A stretch of 18,198 nucleotides of DNA, from positions 1-18,198 of the forward strand of contig DATCMU010000033.1 of assembly GCA_036563245.1 (NCBI GenBank). Reading direction: 5' to 3'. This document shows positions 13,942 to 18,198 of this stretch, piece by piece. The translations under genes were made by a program, and so were the position numbers. The notes below the pieces were generated by a model. The model made no database searches and was not told the origin of the DNA. It was given only the letters and a program-made list of their open reading frames with translations. Every line of letters starts with the position of its first letter. Positions within the stretch are counted from its first letter, which is position 1. This DNA comes from DATCMU01 sp036563245. Lineage in GTDB: Bacteria; Pseudomonadota; Alphaproteobacteria; Rhizobiales; Devosiaceae.

Positions 13942-15561
13942 GTGTCCGTTGACCAGCGATACGCGGCGAGCATGGTGACCGCGTTCGACCATGTCCCGCA
14001 GGGCGTCGTGGTCTTCGACGCCGGGCAAAGGCTGGTGCTGTGCAACCGTCGCTATCGCGAATTGCTGGCCTTGCCGGCCAGCCTGTCCCAGCGCGGCACG
14101 GAGCTGCGGCAACTGATCCGTTTCCTGACCAAGCGCGGCGACCTGGGGCTGGGCGTGCCCGAGGAGATTACCGAAGCCCGCCTCAACGACATCACGCATG
14201 CCCCCGTGACGATCACGCGACGGCTTGGCGCCGAGGGCCAGCACCTGGACGTGCATACGAGCCGCCTGCCTGATGGCGGGCTGGTGATTACCCTTGAAGA
14301 CGTCACCGACCGGGCACAGGCCGAGGAAGAGTTGGCGCGGGTCAACCTGTCCCTCGAGCACAGGGTCGCCGAGCGTACGGCGGCGCTGACGCTGATGAAT
14401 GTCGAACTGGAGCAGGCACGCGCCAAGGCTGACCAGGCCAACCGCGACAAGACCCGTTTTCTCGCGGCGGCCAGCCACGACCTGTTGCAGCCGCTCAACG
14501 CGGCCCGGCTTTACACCTCGACGCTGATCGACCGGGCGCGCGGCACCGGCGTTGCCGATCTGGCCCACTCAATCGACGCTTCGCTCAACGCCGTCGAGGA
14601 GATCATGTCGGCGCTGCTCGACATCTCCCGGATGGACAGCGGGGCCCTCAAGCCGGCGCCCAGCACGTTCGACGTGAAGGACCTGCTCAAGAAGATCGAG
14701 GTGGAGTTCCGGCCCCAGGCGCAGGAAAAGGACATCAAGCTGCATGTGGTGGGCGCGTCGATGCTGGTGTTCACAGATCGCATGCTGGTGGGACGCGTCG
14801 TGCAGAACCTGGTGTCGAACGCGATCAAATACACGCGGCCGGGCGGAAAGGTACTGGTGGGCTGTCGCCGGCGCGCGGGAAAGGTGCGCCTCGACATCAT
14901 CGACACCGGCATTGGTATCAACAAGGATCAGCAGTCCCTCATCTTTGCCGAATTCGCACGTCTGGAGCAGGGCGCGCGAATCGCCCCGGGCCTGGGGCTG
15001 GGGTTGTCGATCGTTCAACGCATCGTCACGGCGCTGGGGCTGACACTGGACATGGAGAGCATTGTGGGCCGCGGCTCGCGCTTTTCGCTCAGCGTCCCGC
15101 AGTCGGTCAGCCGTGAAGTGGCGCCCAAGCGCGAGGAGGCGCAGCCGGTGCGGCCGGTCGCCGCCATTGAGGGGGTGCGGGTATTGTGCATCGACAATGA
15201 ACGCTCGATCCTCGATGCCATGCGCGGCCTGCTCGAAGGCTGGGGCTGCGAGGTGCGCACCGCCTTGTCGCTCAGGGAAATCGACCGGGAAGGCACCATT
15301 GAAGGCTGGCTGCCGGACCTTGTGCTGATGGATTATCACCTCGACCAGACGTCGGGGCTCGATGCGATCGAGTGGTTGCGCCAGAACGTGGGCGGCCATC
15401 TGCCGGCTGCGCTGATCACCGCTGATCGCTCGCATGCTGTCCGTCAGATCGCCGAGGAGCGCGGTATCCCTGTCCTCACCAAGCCTTTGAGACCCGCCGC
15501 GCTCAGGGCCGTGATCAGCAAGTTCGCAGGGGGGTCGGGGGTCACGGCCACCCCGGACTGA
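13942..15561 (+). CDS. Soluble PAS-domain hybrid sensor histidine kinase
   Basis: 539 residues from a GTG at 13942 with AAAAGGGA 7 nt upstream; a TTG at 13906 with GAGGG is an alternative that adds 12 residues. No membrane segments. Order: a PAS domain of the PAS_7 type (about 10-125; FDHVPQGVVVFDAGQRLVLC), a coiled linker (126-170), a HisKA dimerisation helix FLAAASHDLLQPLNAARLYT with His179, a HATPase domain with N-box NLVSNAIKYT (Asn293), DTGIGI (321-326) and GLGLGLSIV (350-358), and a C-terminal receiver with Asp464 in LMDYHLD and Lys514 in LTKPL. The HDLLQPLNAARL form is typical of NahK/ErcS'-like cytoplasmic hybrid kinases. It converges with a NarL-type regulator gene 34 bp away, the likely partner. 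The signal is unknown. Confidence 0.93.
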   Translation: MSVDQRYAASMVTAFDHVPQGVVVFDAGQRLVLCNRRYRELLALPASLSQRGTELRQLIRFLTKRGDLGLGVPEEITEARLNDITHAPVTITRRLGAEGQHLDVHTSRLPDGGLVITLEDVTDRAQAEEELARVNLSLEHRVAERTAALTLMNVELEQARAKADQANRDKTRFLAAASHDLLQPLNAARLYTSTLIDRARGTGVADLAHSIDASLNAVEEIMSALLDISRMDSGALKPAPSTFDVKDLLKKIEVEFRPQAQEKDIKLHVVGASMLVFTDRMLVGRVVQNLVSNAIKYTRPGGKVLVGCRRRAGKVRLDIIDTGIGINKDQQSLIFAEFARLEQGARIAPGLGLGLSIVQRIVTALGLTLDMESIVGRGSRFSLSVPQSVSREVAPKREEAQPVRPVAAIEGVRVLCIDNERSILDAMRGLLEGWGCEVRTALSLREIDREGTIEGWLPDLVLMDYHLDQTSGLDAIEWLRQNVGGHLPAALITADRSHAVRQIAEERGIPVLTKPLRPAALRAVISKFAGGSGVTATPD

Positions 15562-15595
15562 GTGCTGGCGCGAACGGCGGTCGGTTCAGCAGGCG

Positions 15596-16252
15596 CTAGC
15601 TGTCCAGCAGGGCGTCGAACTGGCCCTTTTCGATCCGAGACGCCACGATCACCGCCTGGGTACGGCTGTCCACCTTGAGCTTTTGCAGGATGGCGGAGAC
15701 GTGTGCCTTGACCGTCGCCTCCGAAATCGAAAGCTCGTAGGCGATCTGCTTGTTCATCAGCCCGTCCGACAGCATCATGAGAACGCGGATCTGTTGCGGG
15801 GTCAGCGTCGCGAGCCGGGCAAAGACCTCGGACGAGGCCTCGTCGCCCGCGGTGTCGATGTCCGCGGGGACCCAGACCTCGCCGCGCAGCACGGTCTCGA
15901 TGGACTTGCGGATTTCCTCGGCGCTTGCGGACTTGCCGAGGTAGCCCGAAGCGCCAAGATCCAGGCAACGCCGCACGACCGCCGGGTCTTCCACGGCCGA
16001 AACGATCATCACGGGCACTTCAGGATACTGTGCCCGCACGAGCAGCAGCCCGGAGAAGCCCCGGGCGCCGGGCATGTTGAGATCGAGCAGAACCAGATCG
16101 CAGTCACGGTCGGCATCGAGTGCCGCGGTCAGCTCGTCAATGCTGCCCGCCTCATCGACCCGCGCACCGGATTCCGGACCGGACAAGGTCTGCTTCAAGG
16201 CCGCCCTGAAAAGCGGATGATCGTCGACGATGATTATGCGGCGCGCGTCCAT
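15596..16252 (-). CDS. NarL/FixJ-family (LuxR-type) response regulator
   Basis: 218 residues from the ATG at 16252. Receiver about 5-125: IIIVDDHPLFR (Asp10, Asp11), phospho-acceptor Asp57 in LVLLDLNMPG, Ser85 in MIVSAVE, and Lys107 in YLGKSAS; all key residues are present, unlike the FixJ-like regulator in this window. HTH output domain about 145-210 (LTPQQIRVLMMLSDGLMNKQ then SEATVKAHVSAILQKLKV). DNA-binding activator or repressor, probably controlled by the convergent hybrid kinase. The ribosome site is weak (GAGG 3 nt before ATG), so a slightly different start is possible. Only 34 bp separate its stop from the kinase stop. Confidence 0.92.
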   Translation of the reverse strand: MDARRIIIVDDHPLFRAALKQTLSGPESGARVDEAGSIDELTAALDADRDCDLVLLDLNMPGARGFSGLLLVRAQYPEVPVMIVSAVEDPAVVRRCLDLGASGYLGKSASAEEIRKSIETVLRGEVWVPADIDTAGDEASSEVFARLATLTPQQIRVLMMLSDGLMNKQIAYELSISEATVKAHVSAILQKLKVDSRTQAVIVASRIEKGQFDALLDS

Positions 16253-16394
16253 GGCCTCAACAGCAAAGGTTTCGAGGCTGGGCTTTAGCCGATAACCCCA
16301 TGGCAAACAAGACTGGTGCGTTTGTGTCGCCGTTGAACGGCACGCCAGGGTCGCCCGGCACCCACAAGGCCCAAATTGCAAAATGCGCCGTGAA

Positions 16395-16462
16395 TTAACG
16401 GGTTGTTTACCTTGTTTTTACAAGTGTTGGGAGAAGGAATCTCGAGGCGAGTCCTTGGATTC
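16395..16462 (+). promoter_or_regulatory. Candidate cell-cycle control region: CtrA-like site and three GANTC sites
   Basis: TTAA-cgggttg-TTTAC (16395-16410) matches the CtrA box TTAA-N7-TTAAC with one mismatch. CTTGT-tttt-ACAAG (16411-16424) is an inverted repeat just after it. GAATC (16437-16441), GAGTC (16449-16453) and GATTC (16458-16462) are three GANTC sites within 26 bp, the target of the CcrM methylase and the context in which GcrA acts. The last ends about 25 bp before the gene start. Binding is inferred. Confidence 0.45.
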
Positions 16463-16487
16463 GTAAATAATACTCCCGGGAATGAAC

Positions 16488-18198
16488 ATGGCCCGCTTAA
16501 AGCATATGCCGAACTGGAATGAAGCCGACGACGGCCCCGACGCCGGCGAATGGGAGCAATTGCGCGACGAGCTGATTTCGCTGCTCGACCAGGTCGAAGG
16601 CCAGTATGGCCGGTCGGTACATGAGGGCGAGGCGCACAAGGGCGTGGACCGCCGGCTTCGGGACATCAGGGCGCGGGTTGCCGCCGAGCCGGCATCGAGC
16701 CGGCACGAGATGGCGCTTCGCTCGGTTCAGCAGGCCGTTGCCCGGTTCAACGAGCGGGACGATAGCGAGCCGGCCGGCCATGACAACCCGCGCGACGTGC
16801 TGCATTCAGCGGTCGAGCAGATCAGGGCGCGCCAGCGCAGCCTGGCGAGCCAGCCGCAAAGACCGGAAGCGGATTTTGGGGGGCTGACCCGGGCGATCAA
16901 TGGCATAGCAAATCGTCTCGAGCGCTTCGAGAACGAGTTCCGGGCGAACCGCGGACCGGACCAGGCGTTCGAGAGCCTGGCGCGCGCCGTTACCGGCATC
17001 GCGGCGCGCCTTGAAGGCTTCGAGGCCGAGATGCGCGCCCAGCGCACGTCGCCTGATGATCTCAGTGCCATTACCGAACAGATGGGCCAGCTTGCCGATG
17101 TGGTCGAGCGGCTGGCCAATGTGGTCGGCGACAAGTCCGCCTCGCAACGCATCGAGCGCCATATCGCCGCCCTGGCCAAGATCATCGCCCAGGGACCGCG
17201 CATCGACTTCACCCCGCTCTCCGACCGCATTTCCGCTGAAATGGACGGATTGCGCCAACTGGTCGCCACGGGCTCGCGCGCCAGCATCGAGGACGTGACC
17301 AACCGGCTCGATTCCCTCACCGACATGGTCGACAAACTCGGTCTCGCCACGAGCCGAAGCGAAGCGAACCGCGCCGCAGGCATGCAGGCCATCGAAGAGG
17401 GCGTGCGCAGCATCTACGACCGGCTGGATGCCATCGAGAGCAATACCGCGCTCGCGCCGGTCGACCTGGAAACACTGAGTTCGGAGATGGGCGCGTTCGC
17501 GGCAGCGCTGCAGAATGCCTCGCCCGACAAGGTTCTGGACCGCCTCAACAGGTTCGCGGCCCGCATCGAAGCCATGAAGACCGGCGACTCCTCCGGCGAC
17601 ATCGACGGCCTGGGGGCCGAAATCGCCGCCCTTCGCCAGGCAATCGAGACCACGACCGCGCCTCGGCTGCAGGCGATCGAAAACAAGATGAACGCGATCA
17701 GCAGCCGCCTCGACCGGGACAGCCAGTCCGACATTACCGTTCCCCAGCTCGAGGAACAGGTGCGCCGACTGGTGGAGCGCATGGAGCAGACCGGTTCCCA
17801 GCTGAGCGGCATCGCAAAGCTTGCCACAAGGCCGATGGAGGAACGGCGGGCCGAAGCCGAGTTCATCGCAGCCGAAGTCGCCGAGCGCACAAGCAAGGTC
17901 CTCTCCGAGCTTCCCGCCCGGCCCGCAAACGCCGGCGAGCCGTCCGAAGAGATTGGCGCCGTGCGGCAGGGAATCGATCGCGTCGACGTTCGCCTGGAAC
18001 GCCTTGAATCGCTGGTCGACCGCCTGGCGCGCAAGCCGCAGCGCTCGCCCCGCGCGCAGGCGGCGGCCGATGCCATGCCGCACAACCCCTCGCAGGAGTC
18101 CGCGCCGGCGCCGGCACGCAAAGGCGCGAGCCCCTCCGACGACACCGCACAATGGCGCGCCGACACAGATCACGTGGATATCCCGGAAAACGGGCTCG
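16488..18198 (+). CDS. PodJ-like coiled-coil polar localization protein (partial, C-terminus outside window)
   Basis: Open to the right edge with no stop (570 residues seen). The ATG at 16488 has GGGA 6 nt upstream; an ATG at 16482 is also possible but too close to it. The visible part is charged, rich in Ala, Arg, Glu, Leu and Gln, with long heptad-like helices (about 100-480) and a Pro/Ala/Ser-rich stretch from about 520. Two adjacent units of about 31 residues begin at 133 and 164 (LTRAINGIANRLERFE and LARAVTGIAARLEGFE). This resembles the N-terminal coiled-coil half of Hyphomicrobiales PodJ-type polarity proteins, which end in a transmembrane helix, Sel1-like repeats and a peptidoglycan-binding domain; those would lie outside the window. 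Assignment is by overall look and promoter type. A different coiled-coil scaffold is possible. Confidence 0.6.
   Translation, partial: MARLKHMPNWNEADDGPDAGEWEQLRDELISLLDQVEGQYGRSVHEGEAHKGVDRRLRDIRARVAAEPASSRHEMALRSVQQAVARFNERDDSEPAGHDNPRDVLHSAVEQIRARQRSLASQPQRPEADFGGLTRAINGIANRLERFENEFRANRGPDQAFESLARAVTGIAARLEGFEAEMRAQRTSPDDLSAITEQMGQLADVVERLANVVGDKSASQRIERHIAALAKIIAQGPRIDFTPLSDRISAEMDGLRQLVATGSRASIEDVTNRLDSLTDMVDKLGLATSRSEANRAAGMQAIEEGVRSIYDRLDAIESNTALAPVDLETLSSEMGAFAAALQNASPDKVLDRLNRFAARIEAMKTGDSSGDIDGLGAEIAALRQAIETTTAPRLQAIENKMNAISSRLDRDSQSDITVPQLEEQVRRLVERMEQTGSQLSGIAKLATRPMEERRAEAEFIAAEVAERTSKVLSELPARPANAGEPSEEIGAVRQGIDRVDVRLERLESLVDRLARKPQRSPRAQAAADAMPHNPSQESAPAPARKGASPSDDTAQWRADTDHVDIPENGL

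Noticed and set aside
1..18198. CRISPR array, insertion sequence, prophage or integrative element
   Set aside because: No regularly spaced direct repeats, transposase or integrase motifs, or abrupt composition change were seen.

Overview
The window is about 18 kb of GC-rich (low-to-mid 60s % by eye) alphaproteobacterial chromosome. The best clues to lineage are a C4-pathway 5-aminolevulinate synthase (HemA), a FixJ-type regulator, a long coiled-coil protein like the polar factor PodJ of Hyphomicrobiales, and GANTC and CtrA-like sites in front of that gene. A Hyphomicrobiales (Rhizobiales) member, perhaps near Devosiaceae, fits; the genus is inference. I see no insertion sequences, phage genes, CRISPR array, tRNA or rRNA. 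Both end genes run off the window.

Layout. 1-5711 is an envelope and nitrogen section. A minus-strand pair, an MBOAT O-acyltransferase followed 4 nt later by an AlgJ/AlgX-like SGNH protein (cut by the left edge), is preceded by a glutamine-synthetase-like gamma-glutamyl ligase. Divergent from the ligase is a GT87 polyprenyl-phosphate-sugar glycosyltransferase. A strong hairpin terminator separates it from the next block. 5780-9013 (minus strand) holds a predicted outer-membrane barrel protein, an OmpA-domain glycine-zipper lipoprotein, and a divergent wax-ester-synthase/DGAT-like acyltransferase whose HHxxxDG motif reads SHALMEG. Divergent from that is hemA on the plus strand, with an FNR/FixK-like box in the shared intergenic region.

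10703-13758 (minus strand) holds an exported rhodanese, a CDF metal exporter, a FixJ-like response regulator with Asn in place of the phospho-accepting Asp, and the mechanosensitive channel MscL. A second FNR/FixK-like box lies upstream of the FixJ-like gene. 13942-16252 holds a soluble PAS hybrid histidine kinase (plus) convergent with a complete NarL/FixJ-type response regulator (minus), probably a signalling pair. From 16488 to the right edge is the N-terminal part of the PodJ-like protein, whose leader carries three GANTC sites within 26 bp and a near-consensus CtrA site.

How it fits together. Most genes serve envelope building (O-acylation, glycosylation, barrel and OmpA proteins, MscL, PodJ-like) or redox, oxygen and metal homeostasis (hemA, FixJ-like regulator, rhodanese, CDF). 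No single cassette stands out as a wholly new system. The most unusual items are the variant acyltransferase motif, the non-phosphorylatable FixJ-like receiver, the two FNR-like boxes, and the dense methylation-site cluster ahead of the PodJ-like gene.
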